Shown in pieces: positions 1 through 7,614 of a stretch of 10,154 bases of DNA. The first letter of the stretch is position 1, and each line of letters begins with the position of its first letter. The position numbers were made by a program, and so were the translations under genes. Source of the stretch: Pseudomonadota bacterium (GTDB lineage Bacteria > Bdellovibrionota > Bdellovibrionia > Bdellovibrionales > JAEYZS01); contig JAEYZS010000039.1 of assembly GCA_023427925.1 (NCBI GenBank), positions 1 through 10,154 of the forward strand, written 5' to 3'. Below the pieces are notes generated by a model. The model saw only the letters and a program-made list of their open reading frames with translations. It ran no database searches and was not told the origin of the DNA.

Positions 1-1
1 G

Positions 2-1285
2 AGCGACGAAAAGCTCGTTGTTAAGTCTCAAGATCTATTCTTGGATATCTTAAATATTCAAAAGAATCATAAAGAGCTTATCGAAGCTACTGATCACTTG
101 ATGGCTTTAAAGCCAACACAAGAAAGAAAAGATTCTCTATTAAAGATCAATCGGGAATCTCAGTTTGCTTTAGGTAATGCTTTGGAACAAAAAGGTGATT
201 TAGACGAGGCCGTTAAAATCTACAATAAGTTTGCACATGAAAATAAGGATTCAAAATTAGCAGACAAAGCTATGTGGAACTTAACTCAGATTCTAATTAA
301 ACGAGATCTTGTTAAGCAGGCAGCAGATAAGTCATTTGAACTCTATAGAATGTTTCCTAAATCGGAGTTTGCAAAAAGGTCTCTTCTAAAAGCTGCAGAA
401 CTCTATGAGTTCATGGCTGAAACTCGCAATGCCGCTTTAGTTATTGCAGAGCTAGCAAAGATTGACACCAAAGAGTCTCTGAAGTGGTCAAAGTTATCTG
501 GTGACTACTTTATATTGTCTGGAGATTTCAAGCGTGGCGTTGATATCTATAAAGAAGTTTTAAAGAATCCTGACACTAAAATGAGGTCCGACATCGTTTC
601 GGCGCTAACTAGATTAGAGGCTTCTAACATATATAGCTCAAAAGACCTAAAAGATCTTATACACAAGTATGGTGGCTCGAAATACTCAAACGAAACGATT
701 TTGAGTGCTCAAAAGGCTTACCAGGCAAAGAATTCGGCATTGGCATTTAAGTTGGCTAGCCAGATCGTGGGAGACAAAGAAGCTCCAAGCGATATTAAAG
801 CACAAGCAAGATTTATTCAGTCGGAAGTATTACGAGATGAATTCGTAGCTCAAAGTGTGAAATCAAAAGTTGAAAGACTTGAGCTTGTGTTAACGCTTAA
901 GACTGAAAAGCTTGATAAAGCTCAAAGAGCTTATCAGGCAACGATTAAATATGGTGATCCGTCTACTACATTAAGAGCTTTTTATTCTCTTGCTAAAATG
1001 TATCAACATTACGTTGAAGCATTAAAAGGCATTCAAATTACGGATGACATTTCAGAGAAAGACAAGAAATTACTCTTATCAGAGATTGCGAATATTGTGC
1101 TTCCGATTGAAGAGAAGATTGCAGATACACTTCAATCTGGAATTGATTTCTCTAAAAAATATCCGGCTTACGATGGATATGCTTTCGAATTAAGAAATGA
1201 ATTAAATAAAGTGAATTTTAAAGGTTTGAAATACGTGAAGTACAGCGTGGATATGCCTAAAACGGCACTTCCAGATGTGAATTAA
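2..1285 (+). CDS. gltD: GltD/AgmU-like TPR gliding-motility protein, 3' part only
   Basis: This is the C-terminal part of a helical-repeat protein. The frame stays open from base 2 with no stop, and the first possible start inside the window is a TTG at 41 with no ribosome binding site, so the real start lies upstream and 427 residues are visible. The visible part is largely alpha-helical with degenerate TPR-like units, for example around bases 160-300 (a GDLDEAVKIY segment) and 300-580 (a GDFKRGVDIYKEVLK segment). There is no cysteine-rich or catalytic motif. In Myxococcus xanthus the large TPR protein GltD (AgmU) lies directly upstream of gltE, and the same arrangement here is the main reason for the name. 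Its likely role is a periplasmic scaffold of the gliding machine. The stop is 11 nt before the next ATG, which indicates co-transcription. TPR protein is certain; the GltD assignment rests on synteny. Confidence 0.7.
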   Translation, partial: SDEKLVVKSQDLFLDILNIQKNHKELIEATDHLMALKPTQERKDSLLKINRESQFALGNALEQKGDLDEAVKIYNKFAHENKDSKLADKAMWNLTQILIKRDLVKQAADKSFELYRMFPKSEFAKRSLLKAAELYEFMAETRNAALVIAELAKIDTKESLKWSKLSGDYFILSGDFKRGVDIYKEVLKNPDTKMRSDIVSALTRLEASNIYSSKDLKDLIHKYGGSKYSNETILSAQKAYQAKNSALAFKLASQIVGDKEAPSDIKAQARFIQSEVLRDEFVAQSVKSKVERLELVLTLKTEKLDKAQRAYQATIKYGDPSTTLRAFYSLAKMYQHYVEALKGIQITDDISEKDKKLLLSEIANIVLPIEEKIADTLQSGIDFSKKYPAYDGYAFELRNELNKVNFKGLKYVKYSVDMPKTALPDVN

Positions 1286-1296
1286 GTGGAGAAGGC

Positions 1297-2217
1297 ATGA
1301 AAGTTTTATTAGGAATTACATTGTTAGCAGCTCTGATGACAGCGTGTAGTAGTGCGCCAGTGGGCACGGCATCTAAGAAAATTGATACCGTACAGATACA
1401 GAGAAAGTACGCTTCGCAAATTTCTACTGCCTTCGAAGGTGATAGAAAGGTCGAGAATTGCCCTACCCAAAAGAATTTAGAAGAAGATAAGAGCTGGAAA
1501 TCAATCATGGCAAAGGCCAATGGTTGTATAAATAAATCTCAGTGGTCAATGGTAGAATTAGCAGGCGAAAGATTATCACAAATAGAACCGGATGCTCCAT
1601 GGGGAGCGTACTACTTAAGCGTCGCGGCTGAGAATAAGGGTCACACAGAGCGTGCCCTTTGGATGATCGATCTTGCACTCAAAAAAGCGTCCAGCGTAGG
1701 TGTATTGAAGTATCAAAGAGGACGTATACTTTGGAAACAAGAATTTTTTAAAGAAGCAATTGCAGAAATGCAGAAGTCCATAGAGTTAGATAAAAATATT
1801 AAAGACGCTCACCTTTTTCTGGGCCAAGTCTATTTAAGAGAATTAGACTTCAGAAAAGCACAGACTCACTTTGAAGCTGTACTTTTATTAGAAGCAAGAA
1901 ACAGGCAGGCACTTTTTGGCTTAGCAAACTGCCACATTGAACAAGACAAGACTCAAGAAGCGATATCAGTCATTGAAAGAGGAATTTCAAACTTTCCAAG
2001 ACTGATCGATTTCAGACTTCAAGAAGTGTATGTTTACGAAAATTTGGTTAAAGAAGCTTCAGTTGCATTGGCTAAATATAAAGAGCTTCAGAGATTGGTT
2101 AGTTCTAAAAAGGTCGATGGAACTATACCGTTTGATATTAATGAAAAGATTAAAACACTAGAAGATGTAACACAAAAGACAAGACAGCTTGCTAGTAAGA
2201 ACTCAGAGAAGAAATAA
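1297..2217 (+). CDS. gltE: TPR lipoprotein of the gliding machine, GltE (AglT)-like
   Basis: This 306-residue protein starts with a lipoprotein signal: a basic residue, a hydrophobic core and a lipobox LMTAC with the modified cysteine at residue 17. Serine follows the cysteine, with no Asp at +2, which favours the outer membrane by the enterobacterial rule; that rule is not proven in this group. Four consecutive 34-residue TPR units can be laid out at about 101-133, 134-167, 168-201 and 202-235, the third being the most canonical (AHLFLGQVYLRELDFRKAQ). Cys55 and Cys77 in the mature N-terminal part could form a disulfide. The ATG is preceded by GGAGAAGG at 1288-1295. In M. xanthus GltE is the TPR lipoprotein encoded between gltD and gltF, and the same place and architecture are seen here. 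Its likely role is to anchor the periplasmic Glt complex to the outer membrane. Confidence 0.82.
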   Translation: MKVLLGITLLAALMTACSSAPVGTASKKIDTVQIQRKYASQISTAFEGDRKVENCPTQKNLEEDKSWKSIMAKANGCINKSQWSMVELAGERLSQIEPDAPWGAYYLSVAAENKGHTERALWMIDLALKKASSVGVLKYQRGRILWKQEFFKEAIAEMQKSIELDKNIKDAHLFLGQVYLRELDFRKAQTHFEAVLLLEARNRQALFGLANCHIEQDKTQEAISVIERGISNFPRLIDFRLQEVYVYENLVKEASVALAKYKELQRLVSSKKVDGTIPFDINEKIKTLEDVTQKTRQLASKNSEKK

Positions 2218-2238
2218 AAAGAGGAGTCTGGGGGAATT

Positions 2239-2472
2239 ATGAAATTATTTGTGATTGTATTATTGGCACTATTTGTTTTTGTTCCAGCTCAAGCTCAGAA
2301 GGGAACAAGAGTTCAAAAAATTAATTTTGAAGGTGCCGATGTTGACGGAAAAGTAAGGCAGCCAGATGGATCATATATTGTTCAGAAGAGAGGTATTGAA
2401 TTTATTCCTCTTTATAAACTTAAAGAAAGTTTTGATGATCAAATTAAAGATTCAATTGAGTATTTAAAATAA
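2239..2472 (+). CDS. gltF: Small secreted gliding protein, GltF (CglF)-like
   Basis: This 77-residue protein has a clear Sec signal peptide (MK, a long hydrophobic core, then VPAQAQ with likely cleavage after Ala19), leaving a mature protein of about 58 residues. The mature part has no cysteine and no further membrane segment. It contains a compact block at residues 27-66 with INFEGADVDGKVRQP, then IVQKRG, then FIPL, ending in a charged helix. Small proteins of this type are named CglF/GltF in myxobacterial gliding loci, where the gene also lies between gltE and gltG. The size, export signal and position all agree, but the name is from memory and position, not from an alignment. GAGGAG (2221-2226) and GGGGGA (2230-2235) precede the ATG. 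The next gene follows within 39 nt of the stop. Confidence 0.72.
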   Translation: MKLFVIVLLALFVFVPAQAQKGTRVQKINFEGADVDGKVRQPDGSYIVQKRGIEFIPLYKLKESFDDQIKDSIEYLK

Positions 2473-2511
2473 GGATAAATGCAGCTTAGGGAAATAGAGA
2501 AAAGGAACGTT

Positions 2512-3984
2512 ATGGGTGCAAAGAAACATTTATTATTAGAGTTTACGACAGCAAGCAAAGTTGCCAGAAGACTTAAAGTCGAGCCTTCTTCGGGCACAAC
2601 CACGATTGGTTCCGGAAGACGAGCTGATCTGAGAGTTGTAGGCCAGGACATCTCTCCCTTTCATGCGGGCATCGAATTCAAAGATGGAGAATGGTACATC
2701 AGTGATTTAGCAAGTGATTCTGGAACATGGGTTAACAAAGAAAATATCGTAGAAAAGAAAATTGAAGATGATTTAGAAGTTAGAATTGGTGACCACGATT
2801 TTAAGCTTAAGCTTATTCCGGCACCACATAATCTTTACAGCTGGGAAGAGCGACGGGATTTGAGTGCTGATATTCAAGAAGTTGTCGTAAAGTCAAAACT
2901 GAGCGGAAAAATCATAGAGACGCACTATCTCAAAAAAGATGAAACTTTTAGACTGTCTAACGGAATGGGTGGATATGTTGAATTTGCTCCTCCTCCAACA
3001 ATTGCTTGGCAAAAGAAGGAGGCTCTTGGATTTATCGTACAACAAAGACTGCGTGCGAAGCCTAGACCTTTAGATGTAGAGGATTATCAAGGCCGATTTG
3101 ATCAAAAAACACAATATATGATTTCAGCAGCAGGTTTCTTGTTGATACTTGCTGGAATCTACTTCTTTCCTAAGCAACCAAAAATGGAAATGCCACAGGA
3201 ATTAGATAAGAACAAATATGCGCGAATTATTTATGATGCAAATTTAGTAAAGCAAAAGAAACAACAGTCTAAGGCAACGCAGGCAAAACAAGCTCAAGGT
3301 GGGCCAGCGGCGCCGGCAGCGCCGGCTCCTAAGGCCGATAGCCAAAAAACAGTTAAAGCAATTACTCAAATACGGTCAGCAAACTTAAAGAATCTTTTAG
3401 GTAAAATTTCGGTTCGTGCCAATATGAACTCCATCGCGATACAAGGTGGCGGTGGTACAAAGGCAGCAAATAACAAAGCCGCAGTGAGCGCTTTTGGTGG
3501 AACTGCGGTCAACACACAAGGTTTTGGAGATACGAGATCAACAGGTGAATCAGTCGCTATCGGTGGTGTAGGAACCGCCGGCAAGGGAGGTGGAGGCACA
3601 GGTTATCAAGGTTTAGGAAAACTTTCTCAAGGTGGCATTGGCTCGGGAACTTCCGTAGGAATGCTTGATGAGGAAGCCGATGTTTCAGGAGGAATGGATA
3701 AGGATGCTATTGCCGAAGTAATTCGCAGTAACATTGGTCAAATTCGTTTCTGTTATGAGAGACGATTGTCTGCTGTTCCGAATTTATTTGGTAAGGTATT
3801 GGTACAATTTAGCATACAAGATGGAGGCACTGTCCTGCTTCCGAAAGTTGCGAATTCAACACTTTCGGATTCCGTTGTAGAGGGATGTATATTGAGACGG
3901 ATAGCAAGTTGGAAGTTTCCTTCGCCGCCGGCGGGAACGTCAGTATTAGTGACGTACCCATTTTTGTTTAAGAGTACACAATAG
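2512..3984 (+). CDS. gltG: GltG (PglI)-like FHA-TM-TonB-type trans-envelope linker
   Basis: From the ATG at 2512 (AAAGGA five bases upstream) the protein has 490 residues; an in-frame ATG at 2479 would add 11 residues but is less well placed. Residues about 20-103 form a cytoplasmic FHA domain (TIGSGRRADLRV, SPFHAGIEF, DLASDSGTWVN). Residues about 203-219 are a single membrane helix (MISAAGFLLILAGIYFF). Then come a Lys/Gln/Ala/Pro-rich stretch (about 245-280), a Gly-rich linker (about 312-382), and a C-terminal domain at about 394-487 of the AgmX/PglI type, related to TonB. That domain includes Cys414 in RFCYERRL, Cys459 in EGCILRRI, and the end motif WKFP...VTYPFLF. This is the architecture of M. 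xanthus GltG, which reaches from the inner membrane to periplasmic and outer-membrane Glt proteins. The FHA lacks some phosphothreonine-contact residues. The alternative, AgmX/GltJ, is less likely because no N-terminal zinc finger or GYF domain is visible. Confidence 0.87.
   Translation: MGAKKHLLLEFTTASKVARRLKVEPSSGTTTIGSGRRADLRVVGQDISPFHAGIEFKDGEWYISDLASDSGTWVNKENIVEKKIEDDLEVRIGDHDFKLKLIPAPHNLYSWEERRDLSADIQEVVVKSKLSGKIIETHYLKKDETFRLSNGMGGYVEFAPPPTIAWQKKEALGFIVQQRLRAKPRPLDVEDYQGRFDQKTQYMISAAGFLLILAGIYFFPKQPKMEMPQELDKNKYARIIYDANLVKQKKQQSKATQAKQAQGGPAAPAAPAPKADSQKTVKAITQIRSANLKNLLGKISVRANMNSIAIQGGGGTKAANNKAAVSAFGGTAVNTQGFGDTRSTGESVAIGGVGTAGKGGGGTGYQGLGKLSQGGIGSGTSVGMLDEEADVSGGMDKDAIAEVIRSNIGQIRFCYERRLSAVPNLFGKVLVQFSIQDGGTVLLPKVANSTLSDSVVEGCILRRIASWKFPSPPAGTSVLVTYPFLFKSTQ
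3310..3326 (+). repeat. Short GC-rich tandem repeat inside gltG
   Basis: The octamer GCGCCGGC occurs at 3310-3317 and 3319-3326, one base apart, in otherwise AT-rich DNA. It encodes part of the Ala/Pro-rich segment just after the membrane helix of the GltG-like protein. It most likely reflects the coding of a low-complexity Pro-Ala linker that can expand or shrink by slippage. No separate function is implied. Confidence 0.5.
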
Positions 3985-4098
3985 TTTTAGATTGAGTTGA
4001 GGTAATAAAAACAGCATTAGATGAAACAACTAGAGAATTACAAGACGATACAAAAATTAAAGTGTCCTCTTTGTGGTTCGTTAACTGGGGGGAAGAAA

Positions 4099-4965
4099 AT
4101 GAGATTGCTTAAACGCTCAATAGCGTTCGTCGCTATTATAACATTATTTAGTGGTGGTATTGCACACGCGCAAGCCAACAAATATCAACGTCCTGGAAAA
4201 AAGGCTGCGGCTCCTGTCGCTCCAGCTCCAGGCACTAAAACGGATAAAGCTGCTGCTCCTGCTGCTGCGGCAAAACCTGCTGATACCAAATCAGAAAAGG
4301 TTGATATCCAACAAATCGAACAAGAATATTGGCAACAAAAGGATACTGAGTTCCACGTTGTCCAAAGCCGTCGTTATACTAAAGAAAAGAAACCATTCGT
4401 CCATGCTGGGTATGGGATCTTGGTGAATGACACTTTCAATAAAGGTGGAGCGTATACTATTTCTGGTGGTTATTATTTCAAAGAGCAAATGGGTGTAGAA
4501 GCTTTCTATACAAGCATTGATGCCGAAAACAGTAAAGTTGTTAATGAAATGTTAAGCCTTGGCGGTGGACCTCAATATGCTCATCCAACTGCCCAATATG
4601 GAGTAACATGGAACTGGATGCCAATCTACGGTAAGGTTTCAGTGTTTGACAAATCTATTATCTATTTCGATATGGGTCTTCACTTAGGTTTAGGTATTGC
4701 GGAATATGAAAGAGTGTTGCACGACGGTGCGCCAGTCACGCCTCCAACAATGCCAGGAATGATCACAGAAAAAGACACTTCATTTATGTTAATTGCTGAT
4801 ATTTCTCAGCAATTCTTTTTAAGTGATAGATGGGCTTTAAGAGTGGATCTGAAAAACAGATTTTACAAAAGAGATTTAAAGAAATTCAACAATGCTGCTC
4901 AAACATCAAGTGATAATGAGCACACGATTATAGGTGAAGTGGGAGTAATCTTCTACTTTAAGTGA
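4099..4965 (+). CDS. gltH: Outer-membrane beta-barrel gliding protein, GltH (CglE)-like
   Basis: The best start is the ATG at 4099, preceded by a GGGGGG purine run, giving 288 residues with a typical signal peptide (MRLLKRS, hydrophobic core, cleavage near AHA24 or AQA26). An upstream in-frame ATG at 4021 lacks a binding site and would bury the signal peptide behind 26 residues. The mature protein begins with an Ala/Pro/Lys-rich linker (about 32-70) and a short helix with IEQEYWQQK. Alternating strands then run from about residue 93 to the end, rich in Gly and aromatics (HAGYGILVND, SGGYYF, GVEAFY, IIYFDMGLHLGLGI). The protein finishes with a strand IGEVGVIFYFK, as expected for a barrel. This form matches the myxobacterial/Bdellovibrio outer-membrane barrel family that includes CglE/GltH. 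Its position after gltG agrees with the M. xanthus gltG-gltH order. A barrel is near certain; the exact orthology is inferred. Confidence 0.75.
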   Translation: MRLLKRSIAFVAIITLFSGGIAHAQANKYQRPGKKAAAPVAPAPGTKTDKAAAPAAAAKPADTKSEKVDIQQIEQEYWQQKDTEFHVVQSRRYTKEKKPFVHAGYGILVNDTFNKGGAYTISGGYYFKEQMGVEAFYTSIDAENSKVVNEMLSLGGGPQYAHPTAQYGVTWNWMPIYGKVSVFDKSIIYFDMGLHLGLGIAEYERVLHDGAPVTPPTMPGMITEKDTSFMLIADISQQFFLSDRWALRVDLKNRFYKRDLKKFNNAAQTSSDNEHTIIGEVGVIFYFK

Positions 4966-4974
4966 TTTAATTAC

Positions 4975-4994
4975 GCCCGCAATGTAGTGCGGGC
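4975..4994 (+). other. Perfect 7-bp hairpin just after gltH
   Basis: GCCCGCA (4975-4981) and TGCGGGC (4988-4994) form a GC-rich 7-bp stem with a six-base loop, nine bases after the gltH stop codon. No T-run follows, so it is not a standard intrinsic terminator. It could be a weak terminator, an RNA stability element or an end for processed transcripts. Confidence 0.6.
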
Positions 4995-5011
4995 ATAGGA
5001 ATAATCAGGAC

Positions 5012-5072
5012 GGCGACCAGTCGTCCCACCGGCTGAAAAAAAAATATCAGCCGACCAGGTGGCTGGTGAGCC
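5012..5072 (+). promoter_or_regulatory. Long imperfect stem-loop abutting the next ribosome binding site
   Basis: Four paired segments nest around an A-rich loop. GGCTGA (5031-5036) pairs with TCAGCC (5047-5052) around a ten-base loop at 5037-5046. CCACC (5026-5030) pairs with GGTGG (5058-5062). ACCAG (5016-5020) pairs with CTGGT (5063-5067). GGC (5012-5014) pairs with GCC (5070-5072). Five-base bulges lie at 5021-5025 on the left arm and 5053-5057 on the right. The structure ends directly before AGGAGG (5073-5078), the binding site for the ATG at 5083. It is a good candidate for a translation-control or mRNA-stability element. It does not match the c-di-GMP riboswitch core as I know it. Confidence 0.55.
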
Positions 5073-5082
5073 AGGAGGAGTT

Positions 5083-7596
5083 ATGAAGGTAGGAATGAAT
5101 AACAAAAAATTACTCTTAAATCTTTTAAGTGTAATTCTTGTTGTATTAATGGTGGCTACAGTTGGGTATGCTCAAAGTACTTCCGCTGTCGAAAAAGCTC
5201 CGGTAAAAGAGCGTTCATTCTTTGATCGACTAAAGGCTAAGGCTGCTGTCTATAAAGTCAAAGCAGTTGAAGTTTACACTGAGTATTATAACAAATACTT
5301 TGGAGATAAGAAAGCGGAGCAAAGAGTTCCGGCTTCGACTGCTCCCAAAGAACCAGTCATTAAAGTCGATCAAGAAAAGCTAGCAGAGCTTCCTGTCTTT
5401 AAAACTGAAGGTACGGTAGAGCAACAAACAACGCAATTCAAAACCATCAAAGATGAAGTTGCTCAAAAGAAAACTTACGAAAAGAAACAAGGTCGAGCGG
5501 CTGACGGAAGCCTGAAAAAGACAAAGTCAGGAGTTGCGACATTTGATATTTATGAGCCCATTGATCCTAAGCAAATCAAGGTGAACAAAAAAACTGGCAA
5601 AAAAATCATGCCTAAAAGAAAACTGGTAAAAACAATTCCAGTATTAGATATTGGAGTAGAAGACGAGATATCGATGTCTTCTTTTACGATGCAGCTTCCA
5701 GGCATCTTTCAGCTAAGTAAGCAAGAGATTAAAGCACTAAAGTCTCCATCGGTTCACACTCAGCAGGAGTTGCAACCTTATTATCAAACGAAATTTCAAG
5801 TTGCTCAAAAACCAACAAAGCTTGAAAATATTGTTTTATCCCTTCCTAAAGACATTACAGCGGATAGAATTCACGGCATTAAATTACTTATCGAAGCAGA
5901 CAAGGCAGTAACATTAAAGCCTTTTACAGAGATCGCACTAAAAGATGTAAATTTATTAAAAGGTCTCTTATTCACTCAAAAGGATCGCTGCCATCTTGCT
6001 GCAGGTTACTTTAGAGAATTGAGAGATCTTCAGGGTACAGAAAAAGATCTTAGAGATTTCAGCTATGGAACATGTTTACACAAGTTAGGTTTTTATTCAG
6101 AAGCGGTTCCAATGCTCACTTCGTTTGTAATTAGAAACTCGAAAGAAACCAAATCTGCAGTAGAAACACTACTTTCAGATGTAAGAAGAGAATTTGTACC
6201 AATGATTTCAGCTGGTCTAGATAAAGTTAAGTCGGAACATGTTCCCGAAAAACGCATGAACGAATTTAACTATTACATTGCATTGGGTAAATCAATGAAG
6301 GGTGAGCATAAGGGTGCACTCAGTTATGCGCTTAAGGTTAAACCTGAGTCGAACAAGTACCCAGAAGCTCAGTACTTGGCAAGTGTTTCAGAGTATCTCA
6401 CGGGTGATGTGAAGTCTTCTTTAGATAGACAAGAGCGTTTGTTAAGTGAGATCGACAAGCGTAAAGTAACTGGTCCGCTTAAATCTCTTGTTAAGATGAA
6501 CATTGGACGTACAGCATATAGAAACAAGAAGTACAAAGACGCAATTGAGTCCTATAAGTTCATTGGTAGAGAAAACTCGTTATGGATTCAGTCCTTGACG
6601 GAGCAAGGTTGGATGCAAGTTTTAGCAGGAGATGCACCGGGTGCAATTGGGAATATGCACTCCATTCAAATACCGCAGTTCAAGGATATTTATAAGCCAG
6701 AGTCTTATGTTGTAAGAGCAATTGGATATATTAATATCTGCCAATTTGGTGACGCGAAAAAAACTTTGGATCACTTATCAAAAATTTATAGTCCTTGGGT
6801 TACAACGATTAAAGATGAGCTTAAAAAACAACAGTTCAACTATGTCTTTTATCAAAATGTTATCGATGCTTTAAGAACACCTAACAACAAGACAACTTTA
6901 CCTCAGCCGATCTTAAGAGAGATTAGCCGACACAAAGATTTCTTGAATGTTCAAGAGGCCATCAATAACAAAGTCGATGAAGAAGCTCAGTTTGCTTTTA
7001 TCCGTAGCGTGATTCAAAAAGACTTGTCCACTGCGAGATCAAGAATGAGAGCTGCAAAAGGAAGAGCGCAAGGTCTTGATCAAAAGATTAAAACTGCTTC
7101 TTCAGTTAAAGATACTTTAAAGTATGTAACTCAGTGGAGAGCTGAGAGAAGTCATGAACTCGATACGGCTGACTATTATAACTTTGAGATCGATACGATT
7201 AACGAAAGCATGGCAGGGTATAGAAGTTTCGAAAGTTATGCAAAAAAGAATATTCAAAAGGACAAGTCAGAACTTAAATCGGTAGCAGGAAAGACAATGA
7301 AAACAAGACTACTTGCTATGCAAAAGAGACTTGAGAAGCTTATGGAAAACAACGAGTTCTTAACATATGAAATCTTCTCTGGATCGGGCGAAAACATTCG
7401 TTTCGTTTCGGCGGGAGGTGATACGAAGGGAACTCAATCTACAGCGCGCAAAGTGGCAAGTAAAAATAGTGCTGGTGGAAAGGTTTTCTTGTGGGACTTT
7501 GACGGAGAGTTCTGGGCGGATGAGATTGGTAACTATAAATCATCTCTTAAAGACAATTGCCCAAATGCAAATAGTTTAACTCAAAAGGTACAATAA
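5083..7596 (+). CDS. Large exported helical-repeat (TPR-like) protein of the gliding cluster
   Basis: The ATG at 5083 is chosen because AGGAGG lies four bases upstream, giving 837 residues; a GTG at 5059 would start inside the stem-loop. A signal peptide is seen (NNKK, hydrophobic core, VGYA cleaved before Gln31). Residues about 33-110 are Lys-rich and polar. Residues about 110-280 include a segment with FDIYEPIDP and MQLPGIFQL, of unknown fold. About 280-590 is a TPR-like array, with units such as RCHLAAGYFRELRDL and KKYKDAIESYKFIG. About 635-765 is strongly helical, possibly coiled coil. The end carries WDFDGEFWADE (804-814) and Cys826. Exported TPR proteins such as GltC belong to the gliding machine elsewhere, but I cannot assign this one to a named family. 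Its position between the outer-membrane barrel and the motor genes suggests a periplasmic scaffold. The spacing to the next gene is 18 nt. Confidence 0.85.
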   Translation: MKVGMNNKKLLLNLLSVILVVLMVATVGYAQSTSAVEKAPVKERSFFDRLKAKAAVYKVKAVEVYTEYYNKYFGDKKAEQRVPASTAPKEPVIKVDQEKLAELPVFKTEGTVEQQTTQFKTIKDEVAQKKTYEKKQGRAADGSLKKTKSGVATFDIYEPIDPKQIKVNKKTGKKIMPKRKLVKTIPVLDIGVEDEISMSSFTMQLPGIFQLSKQEIKALKSPSVHTQQELQPYYQTKFQVAQKPTKLENIVLSLPKDITADRIHGIKLLIEADKAVTLKPFTEIALKDVNLLKGLLFTQKDRCHLAAGYFRELRDLQGTEKDLRDFSYGTCLHKLGFYSEAVPMLTSFVIRNSKETKSAVETLLSDVRREFVPMISAGLDKVKSEHVPEKRMNEFNYYIALGKSMKGEHKGALSYALKVKPESNKYPEAQYLASVSEYLTGDVKSSLDRQERLLSEIDKRKVTGPLKSLVKMNIGRTAYRNKKYKDAIESYKFIGRENSLWIQSLTEQGWMQVLAGDAPGAIGNMHSIQIPQFKDIYKPESYVVRAIGYINICQFGDAKKTLDHLSKIYSPWVTTIKDELKKQQFNYVFYQNVIDALRTPNNKTTLPQPILREISRHKDFLNVQEAINNKVDEEAQFAFIRSVIQKDLSTARSRMRAAKGRAQGLDQKIKTASSVKDTLKYVTQWRAERSHELDTADYYNFEIDTINESMAGYRSFESYAKKNIQKDKSELKSVAGKTMKTRLLAMQKRLEKLMENNEFLTYEIFSGSGENIRFVSAGGDTKGTQSTARKVASKNSAGGKVFLWDFDGEFWADEIGNYKSSLKDNCPNANSLTQKVQ

Positions 7597-7614
7597 CAGG
7601 TAGGGGAATAGGTT

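Noticed and set aside
41..43. TTG as the start of the first gene
   Set aside because: The same frame is open back to base 2 with no stop, and no ribosome binding site precedes 41; the gene begins outside the window.
1257..1520. Minus-strand open frame across the gltD-gltE junction, and similar ones at 2439-2651, 3366-3599 and 4291-4488
   Set aside because: They lie antisense to well-supported genes, show no binding sites and give composition-biased, family-less proteins.
4021..4098. N-terminal extension of the barrel gene with a CPLC motif, or a separate small zinc-binding leader peptide
   Set aside because: No ribosome binding site precedes 4021, the extension would block the signal peptide starting at 4099, and two cysteines alone do not support a zinc site. 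The 114-nt gap otherwise shows no clear hairpin.
4975..4994. Intrinsic terminator
   Set aside because: The stem is followed by ATAGGAATAA rather than a T-run.
5012..5072. c-di-GMP riboswitch, which is common in Bdellovibrio
   Set aside because: The conserved core elements of that riboswitch as I know them are not visible; only a long nested stem is present.
5059..5082. GTG start for the 837-residue gene
   Set aside because: It lies inside the stem-loop and lacks a site, whereas ATG 5083 has AGGAGG at the right distance.
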